Shown here: positions 44,671-58,300 of the stretch, piece after piece | How positions within the stretch are numbered: the stretch's first letter is position 1 | How the letters are laid out: the number at the start of each line of letters is the position of its first letter | DNA from: Sabellastarte sp. h YS-2021 | Lineage: Eukaryota > Annelida > Polychaeta > Sabellida > Sabellidae | Direction: 5' to 3' | DNA length: 64,000 nt | NCBI GenBank assembly: GCA_964017235.1 | Contig: OZ024936.1 | Coordinates: forward strand, 32,014,040-32,078,039 | Position numbers and translations under genes: made by a program | Notes under the pieces: generated by a model | Database searches by the model: none | Told to the model about the DNA's origin: nothing | The model's input: the letters and a program-made list of their open reading frames with translations, nothing else

Positions 44671-46554
44671 TAATCTCAAGCGATTCTCAGTTAATTCTTC
44701 ACGTTCACAGTAAAATCTCTGGATCATCTTCCCTCCTCCAGGACTGAGATACAGTCTTAGCTAAAATCATTCTCCAAAGACTTTGAGATCATCTAAACTA
44801 TGACAGGAGAGTCTCCATCATTCTTTATTCAATCATGTCATACCATAACTTGTTGCCTGTAGATTGTGACATCCATGATATGTAAATAATATCTCCATTG
44901 GGTCGCTTGGTATTCTCAGTAGGTTCATGTATGTTGACGAGGTTCCTTTGCAGCTTGGTTAAAGAAGAGTACATGGTAGAGAAATATGGATTCTTTATAA
45001 TGTGATTATAGTTTTGCATCTTTCACCTGCGGTTGTTGGTGAATACCAATTCTCCATAATCCTTTCTTTTAATTCACAGGGGTCATCATAGTGTTCTCTT
45101 ATATGTGTGACCTGGGTAATAGACAATAAACATACATTTTCAAATGTTGGTACTTTTAATGTCTTATCAGAAAAGTATGAATTGTGTTTAAGAAGCAAGC
45201 CATTACCGTTTGTGTTGCTAATGCTTTGTCTGACAAATGGGACACTCTCCTCTACTCACAGAAAAGACTGTATCGTGATTGTGAGCTATGTCAGAGTTAA
45301 GATCTATGGCTCCATTTATTGGACAATAGAAGTAATTTACTCACAGTCTTTTGCAACAGTTTATTAGGAGAGCATGTAAACATGTCTGCATGTTGTCGTA
45401 AAGTACCTTATAATTAATACATTAAACTAAACGAGTGTCAATGTTTATGGATAGATGATTGGCTCCAATGTAGCCAAACTATTACTTTTTGTATGAACCA
45501 TTTTAAAGGCCACAATCAGATGTATTTGACCTAAATGTGGGAAATAAAGACAGCATAATAACATTTTTTATTCCCAGGAGCTCCTTTTATGGCCATACAA
45601 GTACCAAATTGTTGTAAATATTTCATGAATTATATAACCCAGAAATACACTATTGTTTTTAGAAAGGTACTTTTTAGAGAACATCTGTTTCTTTTCTCTA
45701 CATAAAATCCATGCAGACATGGTGGAGAATGTGAAGTTAAAATTGAATTGTTTTTCTATTACCCCTTATTGCAGATATGTGTCACGTCTGTCGTTTTTTA
45801 GATTATTTTGTACCTATTTTAGTTATAGATCTATCAGTAAACCAAATAACCCTCGTGAAGCATTTTCTGCATTCTGTCACTTAGAAAGACAGACCTAGAC
45901 TTACTTTTTACGTTTTTTTTCCTGGACGGATTTTTATATTGTCTTGTTTCGTAGTTTTACAAACGTTTACAGTAAACAAAATAAAATTGACATAGTGCTA
46001 TCTCACATAAGTTCTACTGTGAAGGCCTGGTGTGAGGTAAAAATCACCACACAGTTTACATAGGTTAGAACATTGTTAACATGCAAGCATGATTAGAATA
46101 TCATGCTGGCGCGATAGCAGTTTAGTATGGGCTACAATGCATTGGAAAGCCCGATGCCTTCAGGTCCAGCTTTGGTCATTTGCTTGGCATTAACATGGGT
46201 AGAAGGATTCAGAATCAGCTTGGTCAAGCAAGCTCATACCATCAGTTTCGAGTAGTCTTTCAGTAGTTATGGCTAAGTGAAAATAGATTCAGTCTGTGTT
46301 TTCTCATTGCTTGCAGAACCAAATTCAAAGAATCAATAGAAAGGGTAAAAAACAAAGAAGCCGAACAAGGAAGTTGATTGGATGTTGTTAAGAAGCAATG
46401 GCATTTTTCATGATATAGCATTTAAATACCTTCCGTTTTTGGGGCTGTAGTTAAACTACACATTGATACTAAATTCAACTGACATATCAAGTACCTTCCA
46501 GGCCATGCTACTCATTGTAATTACTCAATATTTTTTTATCTTATTACGATATTA

Positions 46555-46860
46555 TTCACACTTGTTTTAATCATATAGTCTTATCTTGTAAGTATCGTAC
46601 AGTTTCAGCTTGTAATTATCATGTAGTCTTACTTTGGTAATTTTCACAGAATTATGTCTTGTAATTACGACATAATCTTACTACATTGCTATCATGTTGT
46701 GTTATCTTGTAATTATCATATTGTTTTATCGTGTGAGTACGATATGCTATCTGTTTGTAATTACCATTATAGTCTTATTTTGGTAATTATCCGGATTTTA
46801 TCTTGTAGTAACCACATCATCTTACCTTATAATTATCATTTAGTCTCTTTTTCTTCCATA
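46555..46860. repeat. Degenerate minisatellite, unit about 24 bp
   Basis: The unit TCTTGTAATTATCATGTAGT and variants recurs about a dozen times with spacing near 24 bases. An open frame with repeated CNYHI-like words follows from the repeat, not from a gene. Confidence 0.8.
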
Positions 46861-49289
46861 CATACAATAAACACAACAACAATGAAAAACAAAACACAAA
46901 AGGTGTAGGTGAAGAAGAAAAGGAACAAACATAGCGATAACGTGGGTAATCATTTTGGTACTGATTTAAAATTAAAATCCTTTATCTAACAATAAGTAAG
47001 CTGATCATAGAACCATCATGAACTAGAAGAAGTAAACCATCAATACAAAACTTCAGTTTCTGGCTCAAACTTCCTACTGAATCCTAACCAATTTCTTTCA
47101 AAATCTCCTGCTTTACCTTTTTCATAATTAAGTAATAGTTGTTCTTTGTTGTTCTTGTCTGGTAATTATTAAGGTAAAATTCCTTCATTATCATAATGTT
47201 AATACCTGATACTGTAATCTGTTAATTGTCAGATGGTATTATCCTGTGATCATAAAGTGATTGCTGAATTTACATCTCAGGCTTCAGTTTCAACTAATTG
47301 CTGTTGACAAAGGTTGTCACAAAGATACTGTTATGACAAAGCTGCACAGCTATCATCTCATTAAGTGACAAATTGTTATATGACCATTTTAGATTAATAG
47401 CTTCTCTTTGTTTTATCAATAGGTTTAATTTTATATTCCTAATCTGTGGGTAGAATTGGTTGGGTAATGTCTAAATGTTGTTTATATGACCTGTACAATG
47501 ATAAATATCAAAAAGAGACATTTCTTCTTTATATATTTTATTTTCATTCCATACAAATAGATGTACATACATTACATACAAACTCATACAATCCATACAT
47601 TGACAAATGTTTGCACTTGTTATAGGAATAACCAAAAATGATCTCTGGTATACTTAAAAATAACAAGAAAAATATCACAGTAGCTTAATATATATTAATT
47701 AGTTCTGCAGGGCAAGGACATCAAGGTGTCTTGTGAATAAGTACTTACTGATGTACAAATATTATGCACAACAACAACGACTGGGAAGACTACTGTTTCA
47801 AAACAGCAGTATCTATTTGTACAAAACTGGCAATATTTTGTTTAAATAGTCCATAAAGTAAAGTGCCATGACAAATGAAAATTGTTTCTAAATTTTCACT
47901 CCTGGTACCACGCAAATACATATATAGAACTATATGTCTTCAAGTCTTCACTACTGTCTACTATTTTAGTTTATCCCAGTCCACACATCTTGTTTAATCT
48001 TAAGTAGCTTAATTAACACACCTGAGAAGATTTGAGCAATGATTTTACCAGATTTCTACAACATTTTTGTGAGGATTAATGTCATGTACTTCTTTGGGAG
48101 AACAATATAAATCTTACTTTTGGTCAAAGCTGATAGTTGTGGTTTAAAAGCATTGTGCCATCTGACTTCAGATCAAGGGCATATTACCATGGGCTGAATT
48201 TGAATTCACGGTCAAAGAGGGGAGTAAATGCTAAAGTTTTCAGTCACTTGGCTACTTTAGGCCTCGAGTTTACAGTGTGTATGTGAATGCTTGATACGTT
48301 TATCTAGCCTTCTCACTTTATCTCAAATATTGGAATTTTATGAAAGATATAGTTCACAAGTTATCTCTCCTTAACTACCTTACTGCTTTATTAATTTATC
48401 CTGGAATTTTCAAAATAGTCCCTTGACAACTGGCTTTATGACGGCATTGCATCTTGCCACCCTGAACTATCTGGGATAATAAGCCCAGACTTACTTAAAT
48501 TTTAGACTTTTGTTTAAAGCTGCTAAGTCCATGAAATTGTTAAGTCGGTGGACTTTGCTTTAAGTCTGGTAGGTAGCGGCTTAAGTTTTGTAACTTTAAT
48601 ATTAAGACTTAATATTATGCCTTGAATATGGCCGCCATGAACTGTTCTCCACTTCAAAAGTATAATCATACAGAACTCCTCACTAAAGTAGTCTTTGGGA
48701 AGTTTAAATGTAGTAACAATGTTTCTATTTCAAAACAGCACTTATCCTTAGATAAAATGCATCAAATGATGGATTTATGTCACCAATAGTATATTTTGAA
48801 TAGATATAAAAAGGTCACATGACACAGAAAACCATTGTGGTTATTTGATAAGCTTGGACTTAGCCGAGTCATGTTTTGTGAAATCTATTTTAGTCTCAGA
48901 CCTAGCTAAGACCAAAGTCTTAGATTTAAGTCCCTGATTTAGCCAAAAACTTTGCTAAATCTGAGTCCCTTTGTGAAATCGGCCCCTGGATTATATCCTA
49001 CAAAACTTTATCAAAAATTTTGGTTTCATATTTAGTAAAGTTATGATAGATTGGGGTACCTAGGATTCCAACTTCTGGTTGGTGAGATACTGACTTATGT
49101 ATTATCAAGTCTTGAAGTTAAAATGTAACATTTTTAGAAGGAACCGTTATCAGCTGTTATTGTTTGAAGAATTTAAAATAAGTTTTAAAAACCCATTGTT
49201 GAGGCTTTGGAGGCCCTTGTGGAATTGGAATTTTATGAAAGATATATATATATCATCACTTTAATTATTGCAGCTTAAAGTTCATCAAG

Positions 49290-49351
49290 CTAATGCAATA
49301 TCAATGAAATAATCAGCAGCACTATCAGACTTGGTAAGATTTTCCCTGTAC
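49290..49351 (-). CDS. Gene A last exon: hydrophobic C-terminal tail
   Basis: The acceptor CTTTTTTTATACTTTCAG is strong. The 62-nt exon enters in phase 1, as required, and encodes [20 protein letters not shown] then TAG. About 14 of the last 16 residues are hydrophobic. The product is probably a GPI-anchor signal, or else a C-terminal membrane segment. Its joining to the exon at 49997 is inferred from phase. Confidence 0.68.
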
Positions 49352-52300
49352 CTGAAAGTATAAAAAAAGTTTTATCACTTTGAGTTCGATTTCATGATTA
49401 AACAAAAAGCTTGTGACAATATGGAAAAATTAACTGAGTGATATGTAATTTTAAATTTTATCACAAGACAAAAATAACATCCCAGTCTGCAATATGACGA
49501 ATTATTTTTGACTTAATAGGTTTTTTTTTCTTTTGAAACCATAAGTTGATGATTTGTCCTTGAAATATATGTCCCATCTGTTGACAATTCTTACATTTAT
49601 TTATTTATTTGGGGCTTTACTTCGCTTTCAACACTGTACAGGTCATATCACGAGGGGTAGTTGGAAGGGCAGAGGAAACCAGTACATACAGTTCGTTAGG
49701 GTTCTGTACTGTAAACTGCCAACCAACAGCAAGCAACTACCAGCTTTCCCACTTGAGGCCGTGCCAGGGATCATCCCAGGCATAAGGCAACTATGACTAA
49801 TCGTTTGAGTGCCTCGACTTATCATTTATATATTACTGGACCAAAACTCATCTACTGTGATGTTAGTAGTTTTCGTGCAATATTACTCACAAACAGAATC
49901 TAATCATGATGTAACCTCCTTGGCAGAGGTAATAATGATTTTCTGTTTCATATGTACAGAATTATCACTGAAAACTAGTTTAATGTTAAATCATACCTGA
50001 CACAGGTGCAAAAGCAAGGCACAGACCTCCTTTGAGAGTCCCAGCACAGGAACAACTATAACTGGTGTCAGATGTACTGCAGGTAAAATCAATGCCACAG
50101 GGATTGCTTAAACAGTGGTCTACTGACCCTTCATCTTCCAACAGAAGCTCTAAAATATTATATAACAAACTGGCTTTTAATCATAGGACAAACCCGATCC
50201 ATAAGCACATTCCTAGTTTACACCTTAGAAGCATGGAAGTGATAAAATGAGGGTGAGATGAGATTTTTAATCTGTGCCTTCAGGTAGCCCACCTCAGAAA
50301 TGTATACGTCTAACTTTGGTTAATCACTGCATTGCAAAAATGGATTTGAATGTAATGGAAACTCAATGATAAGTCCAGTACAGACAAAACCAAACAATTG
50401 GGGTTGAAATGTTATCTAAACAAATAGCAATGCACATTTCCATTAATGATTGCATACAATTTTCAAAACTCCTAGTCTAATTGCAAGGTTTTGATTTTTT
50501 TTAATTTAGTTTAATACATATACTCAATTAAGAACGTGGTTTTAATGCTTAATCATCCTCTTAATGAAAAAGTACATACAAATACTTCTTTGTTACTATT
50601 ATAAAATCTGATGACCATTAATTTCTTCCAGCTTTGTAATGCCCTAGATTTTAATACTTAGTCCTAGTCATTTTTAATACTTAGTCCTACCTTTCCCCCA
50701 TCCCTATTATTTCAATCTTACTAACATTCATGACACATGCTCTCTATTGTTAGAGGAATGTTCCTACTTCATGCTAGCCACTGATAACTCTGATGACACT
50801 ACTCACCTTCATTACACTGAGGTCCAGTGTATCCTGTGCCTGTACAGTTACATGTATAACTTTGTACACCGTCCACACACTTGGATTTGTTTTTACAATA
50901 TCTATGTGCTGCAAAGGTGTGACAGTCATTGGGATCTGAAACCATCAGAACAGAAAACATCAATGATATGATCTGAGAAGGTAAGTACATACTGAACCAC
51001 ACCTCATAGTGCCAAATACAAATACTCTGCAAGCTTAAAAAATGAATGAATAATGAGGTATTCATTTTAATTTTTATAATGATGACATGTCTATAAACCT
51101 GATAAAGTGTTATTCCATATTACTTTTTTTTTTTTTTTTTGGGGGGGGGGGTGTGAACTATATTTTTATTGATCTAAGACATTGTAGTTCATACAATATA
51201 GATTAAAGAAGACAATAGAAAAAGTAGAAACATTATGTAGAAACAGACATAGCAATTGTGTTTTGTTTGTCTTATGTAAAGTGAGGGGTTTGTTCCATCC
51301 ATAGGGCCCTGCTACTGAGAAGCCTCTTCTTTTGCATGTTTTTGGTTCACTTTTGCTGCTCACGATAAAGCAAATTGCTGATACATTTGGTGATTGCCTA
51401 TGAAGAGATACTGCCACACTGAAAATAATCCTGTCTCTGATTGGTAACCAGGTCACTTATTTCAGAACTGAATGCAGTATGTGTTGTGTAGATCATTTTA
51501 TTTTTTGTGTGTACGAAAACAGAAGAACTACAGAATAAGAAGAAAGCGAGGCACAGATAATATGAATGAGATAACAAGTATGACAAAGGACTAAATTTTG
51601 ATTGATAAGTGTGTATAATTAACATACTCCAACTTAACCCGGTGTAAGAAAACATAACTTTGGAGAAGACTGCAACCATGACTGCACTTTTCAACAGAAT
51701 AAAAACAAATTTAATGCTTCACAGATTGGGCTAAAAGCAACATTTCCTGAAAGTGAATGTGTTCTTCTTAATATTGAATTCCACAAGTATATCACACACT
51801 TTCCTTCATGGAGGAGCTTGTATTTAAGTCTTATATGACCACAGCACTATACCTAAATACATTTGCTTCATCAAAAGTTTTGAGAAATTGACCACCATAA
51901 AAACAAAGCAAGAACTGCTGGGATATGGTCCAGTGACATTTTGAATTATACAGGTTATATTCAAGTCTGGGGAAACTCCTTCAAATTCAAAGCACTGATA
52001 GCACGGATAAAAACTGATATCATATAGTTTCCCTGATGGGAGACCAGTCTTCAGTTGTTACATTAGTACATCCTAGTGCCTCAGCTTACTTGCCTTATCT
52101 GATGGCAGTCATGGAACATTGAACACATTGTAATCAAAGAAAGAATTACTGGGACATGATTATTTCAGTCTGGTGTGCACTTATTCAATTCTAAAGAAAT
52201 TCCTAGAAGTTCAAGACATCAAGAGCACTGATAAATATTAATATCGCATATCTTTTCTGCTCAAAGACGGGTTTTCAGTGGTCTAGTGAATTAGCAGGTT

Positions 52301-55300
52301 TAGCATCTGATCACAGGCTGCCATTGTTGTGTTGGTTGGAGTCCCACAAGTGACTATGCTGAGGACCTGTCCCAATATGGCCCTGGCTGTTGAACAGGAT
52401 GTAAAACCTCAATTCTTTCCCTGATGAACATTGGTCCTAGTTTTTTATATCAGCACACGACTATGCTTAAGTTCCTTCGGCGTATTTGGTGAGGTCATGG
52501 CACTTAAAAATAAGTTCAAAGCATTTATAGCACTGATATACACTTATATACAAGCAGCTAATGAAAAGCGGGTCCTCAATTACTATATGGCACTGTGGTT
52601 AAACGTATTGGTGGAGGACCTTAAAACCTCAATCACTGTATGAATAAACCCAGCTGACCTGCTGGAAACTGCTTCTTTTTTCTGTTAAACAAAAGCTTGT
52701 GACATTTTAAAATCCAATATCAGACTTTTTAACCTTAATCTTTAAGTTAACATGGTCTTATGTTGCTGTAGAATATTAGTCAAAGAAAAACGTGTTCTTC
52801 TACACAGTGGAAATATCATAAGATAGTATGTTTCATGATTTTTTCACCAACACAGAACGCCAATCATTATCATACAATAACTAGAAATAAAAGGCGTTTT
52901 GTATAACATGCCTATTAAGTATAGTTGTATTTTGTGGTTATATCCCGTGAATATCCCAACTCATAGAATACACCTTTGCAACATTACAAGCCAGAAATAG
53001 TGGGCGTTTTGATTCCAAAATTTCTTATTAGGACCTTCATTCATAGACGTTACAATGAGGACATGTAACTGTAGATACATGATATATTACCTTTTTCAAA
53101 TTCTATCAATTGTGTTTAAAGCATATGTTAATGTCAGTATACAAGGTGATTTAACTTTGTGGTTATAAGGCATGGTTATTAATTGTGGTTGTACATGTTT
53201 TGATTTTATCACTTACCATATTCTACTTCACAGTATACACCATGGTAGCCATAAGGACATGTGCACTTGTAGGAAGCATGTGAAACACACTCCAAACATA
53301 AGGGGCAGGATCTCGTCCCTCCATTCTGACACACAAAAGCCTCGTTGTGGTCACAGTCCGCTGTACAAACATAAGTATTCATTTGTCGAGCAATAGAAAA
53401 ATTAGGTATTTATTAGTCAGCTGTAGAAAAAATAGGCTTCAGTCATGTGCAGAAAAAGTAGGTCTTTATTTCATTAAGATATGGACAAACTGGTATTCAA
53501 AACAGTTATAGAAAATATTGGTAAGATATGGACAATAAGATATGGACAAATTGGTATTCAACACAGTTATAGAAAATATTGGTATACACAGGTATTTCAT
53601 TAAGGTCAACCGCGGGATAAATATATCCACCAACTCTAACAGTAACACTTAATAAAACAATATTTACATTTGTAATACACATATCTATATACCGGTACAA
53701 GTGTATTGCAACTGATTCGTGTTTATTTACTAATACAAAGAACACATATTTACCCAGTAATTACTATTTTGGCAGCCAAAGAACTATGATGATTATTCAG
53801 CAAAGTTACATGCAAATTGTGGTTAGTTTTTAGTTTACCAATGTGAGATTTGGGTGATAGTATGAACTTTACATTTTAGCAATGCTCTCATTTATTAATG
53901 TGTCACAAAATACACATGCTTATTATTTTGGTGGCTAGAGGCTTGCCCCCATTTATAACTCATTTAATTTAATTTCAAATTTCCTTCAGAATTTCCTGTA
54001 ACTATCAAATATGGCGGATTCCATGCCGGTTAGGTAAAACTGTTTCAAAACTTAAGCTTACCGCACAGAAGAATCACCATAAAATTATAAAATGAATTAC
54101 ATATGCTGAATTACAGCACTTAATTTCTTATATAATCTGAGTAGCTAAACAAGAGTACCTGTGTCATATTAGGAAACATTTGTCACATCCAGTAACTAGT
54201 ACTTACCTGTACAGACTGTATACCAGTTTGTTACTTCATATGGCCTGGTACCTTCCTTACAGCCACATGTATTGTTTGAACACACAGAGTTGTGGTATGT
54301 ACAACTTGAGTTTGTCTCACAACTATCACCAATGTTTGAACCAGCTGTGGGAAAACAACAAAGTTATTGAAAAGTGATTCCAAATCAACCGTCACATTGG
54401 AAAAATATATATCTATATCTGAATATATATTCTCCATAATTGGAGTAGCTTAAGCTTATTCAAAAATTTACCAAATTTTAAGGATCCATTAGGGAAGAGT
54501 TGGTTGGTTGGTTGGTTTGTTGGTTATTGTTCAACATTTGCTTAAAATGATTAAATTTAGGTGGCTCAAGCAGCAAGGTCATAGGAATCATCGTTGAAAA
54601 ACAATATGACACATCCTCGAAATTTTATAAGAAATTAATGTCACAATAAGGTCAGCAACATTTTCCCTGATAGATCAGAAGGAGAACCCCCTCGGGAAAT
54701 CCTGTGGATATTTTGAGTAATTTGAGTATCTGCCATTGTTTGATGGAATCACATCAAAGGAAAATGCATGTTGTATTGTGAAAGATTCTTTTACGCTGGT
54801 TATAATAAAGTATTCATGAAAATAAAATGAATGTATAATCTATCTAATCTAATGTATTGCTATGCAGGCACAGGATCTTGAAGAAGATTACTGACACAGA
54901 AAATTGAACAAAAAACAACAAAGTGGTAACTTTTCGTTTTAATATTGCAAAATGAAATTATAAAAATTGAAAATATTAAAATGAACCATATTGGTTAGTC
55001 AAAAAAATACTTAATATATTTTACATAAGATGTAAAATTCAGTTATGAGTATATGTGTAACTTATATTTTAAATCTGTAAATTAGAGTGTCACATATCAA
55101 CAGAATTATACACAACTTAATCATTATATTATTGCAATGGCAAATTCTATGAATATACCAGGAAGAAATATATATAGATTTACAGTGGTGGAACCACAGA
55201 GCTTATGTACCTGTAGAAATCATACGATTTGCTGTCAATTTTTGTGCATGCCTTTCATAGTCTAATTAAGGGTTTTACATCCCTTTCAACAGCAAGCATA

Positions 55301-58300
55301 TCATCAGGGTCTGTCCTCATTGACCCCACTTATTGGCATAGGATAGATGCTAACTCACCAGAACTTTATTTATTTATAAAGTGTTTTATGTCAGACCTAC
55401 TACCTTGTCGGTTATACTGTGACGGGTCATTTTTTTGGGCAGAGGAAACCAGTACATTCAGTTGGTCAAGGTTCTGTACTGTAAACTGCCGACCAACAGC
55501 AAGCAACCACCAGCTTTCCCACATGAGGTCAGGCCAGGATTCAAACTCTGATCTCAGAGGTAGGAGGTGAGTGTTACCACTGTGCCACCATGGCCCACCC
55601 TCACTAGTACTTAGATGATAGCCAAATGATTACATGTGGAATTTGTTATGGCCAAGTCACACCTTTTCCCTTACATTTGTATATGCACGTTCTTTAGCCT
55701 GATGACTTTACCCTCATGGCTCCGAGATGAGACCATTGTATCTGGGTAGTATACATTGAAGAGTGAATATATATATTTCTGTACACTTTGTACAGACCTG
55801 CGGGAGGTTTTTAAACATTTCAGAAGTTTTTTAAAAAAAAACGTTTTCCAAGTTGTGTTGAATGCCAACCAGGACATTCTTATCAAAATATAAAACCCAA
55901 TGAAGGTGTCTTACAAAAATCCAAAGCAGATAGAACCACAATGAAAGTATGAAAAGCAGTCCATTGAGTTATAGGTCCTGACACCAGTAAGGAAAGTTGT
56001 AAACTGAGTATTATCTACTTTGACCTAGCCTCTTCATTAATCCTGTGTCTTTAAAGTACCATAAAATTGGTTGGAATTATTAGTGGATTATTAAGGAGAT
56101 TCCTAGCAATTTTCTATTTAGGTGAATTACCAATATTGCAACTGCCCACGTCCACATCCTCTCCATCAAAATAAATATCACAGTTGAGAATATTGTTGTC
56201 ATAGCTTAGCTCTGGTACAATTCTGTATGGATTCACATGGGTCTGAAAATAACAGGAAAGAGCTTTTAGATTAATATTTAATTTGTTCCATAATCTGAAT
56301 TCTTCTACCATGTATTTGCAGTCAAAATACTGTAAAAAGTAAGACTTTTTGTCCACTGTATTTTTATTTGATGTTGCAGGTTTGTGATCTTGTTTCTATG
56401 ATTTTCATAGTAATGAGTTATTTCATAATTACGTTACTCAAAGAATGATGTAACTAGGCCATGTCACAATATATTATCACCATCTGTGACAAGAAACACT
56501 GTGGCAAACATACATTATACAATTCAAAGTGCTCTATCTGTTTAGGTATTATCATAGATGAACATTACATTTTTAAAAGACTAGCTGCCTGGGGCATTAT
56601 TTTTTCATATACTTCCATAATTTGGTTGGAATATTTATTTTTAGATAGCTTTAGTGTTATATTGTTCTACATTTATAGTTGCGACAACCATTTCTTCAAA
56701 ACATAGACGTGTAATTTATCATTAGTAAGCATTCTATTTCTGAAATGTACAGTGTTTACGAGCCCGGAATTAAGCACAAAAATGTAGCTCATACATTTGT
56801 GTGCATTATTTACCCGGAATGTATAAATTCCTGACACTCCTCTGTCAAATTAATTTTATCTTATACCTAAAATGTGTACTTTTCTGAAATATGTTGTATT
56901 GGTTTGAAGTTTAGCATTAGTAAAAAAACTATTTACCTGAAATGCATAGTCAATCTTATAAGTACTTAGCACATTGAATGTACGGTTATCCTGGGACAAC
57001 TGTGTTGTATTGGTCCAAACTATATCATGAGTGAGTATTTGTCAAAACAAAATATAGTTTTACTTCGATCAATATCAATCTGAGCTTTACCATTGTTAAA
57101 AGCTATTTACCTGAAATAAATAGTCTCCAGGACCAATGTTTTATATTGGTCTGAAAATTTATACTTTACTGAAACTAATGTGCTATATTGGTCTGAATTG
57201 TATCATAAGTAAGTGTCACAAGAAATGTATAGTTTCCTAGGACCAATGTATTATGCATGTATTAGTCACAGTTTTATCATTTGTACATATTATTTATTGA
57301 AAGTGTACAGTTACCAGGGACCAGTGTGTAATATAAGTCTGACTCTTATCATTAGTAAGAATTGTTTACTTGAAAGGTATAGTTTCCGGGAACCACATCT
57401 GTCATGTCAATCCACTGGCAATCTGTCACGTCATTGTAGATATCTGTACATCCAACACTGATTCCTGTAATAAAAGATATATAATTTAGAAAGTCAAAAT
57501 TACATTTTATGTAGCTTTTACGTTTAAGGTCATATATGTACTAACCACAGATATTTACCAGTTGATGCCATGAGCTGGATACTGGCCACGGTGGTGCAGT
57601 GGTAACACTCGTCTCACACCCATATGAGGTCGGCAGTTCAAGCCTCGCACTTTATGTGGGAAAATTGGTAGTTGCTTACCGATGGTCGGCAGTTTACAGT
57701 ACAGTACCTTGACCAATTGTATGTATTGGTTTCCTCTGCCAACAAAACTACCCTTTGTGACATGACCCGTATAGTGTTGAAAGTGACGTAGAACTCCAAA
57801 TAAATAAATAATTAAGCTAAATACAAACCCATGACTACAGATGTGAGAGAGATTATTTTCAAACATTTGTACTCTGTTTTTATTTAATTTTTTTTTCAGT
57901 TGAAGCTCAAATAGCAGAAATATTTTATTCTAGTTGAAAACAATTGCATGCACATGAAAACAAATGTACTCTGGGGGCAATGTGAGTAAAGATATTTCAT
58001 CTGACTGGATTTTTGGAAGAATATGTTCCTGCAGTCTTTGAAAGTGGTTTTTTCAAACCTTGATAGCCATTAATCTGCTGGATTCCTTTCCGTAGCTGTA
58101 CATTTCAGGATATTGTGCTGAGTTCTTTCACCATATAAGGACATTGAAGTATTGCTTTTTAACAGAATGGCCTAGTTAGTGATGATCTTTTCTGCACTCT
58201 GCAGTGGTTTTCTATTTATGGAAAACTATTAATTTGTTTATATCTTTCTTTCTAGAACCTTCTATAATCTCCAGATATATATAAAGGGTGGAAAGGCTGA

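Larger units (their letters stand above)
41044..49289. other. Intergenic region between genes A and B, no gene recognised
   Basis: Eight kilobases of AT-rich DNA. It includes a LINE relic (44195-44265), a G tract (44647-44670), a 24-bp minisatellite (46555-46860) and a related decayed stretch near 47150-47260. Open frames are short and show no motif. The 3' UTR of gene A should occupy the right end; an ATTAAA-type signal lies on the minus strand at 49265-49260. Confidence 0.55.
50936..53216 (-). other. Intron of gene A between EGF-like modules 2 and 3
   Basis: It holds a T/G tract and LINE 3' relic (51124-51420), a degenerate long-unit tandem repeat (51890-52640) and a family 3 SINE copy (52270-52415). 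No exon was recognised. Confidence 0.6.
54345..56130 (-). other. Intron of gene A between LOX part 5 and EGF-like module 1
   Basis: It contains a SINE family 1 copy (55365-55597) and a second tail-only piece (about 55262-55330). The rest is AT-rich with no exon. Confidence 0.6.

Noticed and set aside
46654-46908. Open frame rich in CNYHI-like words
   Set aside because: A product of the 24-bp repeat, with no conserved motif.
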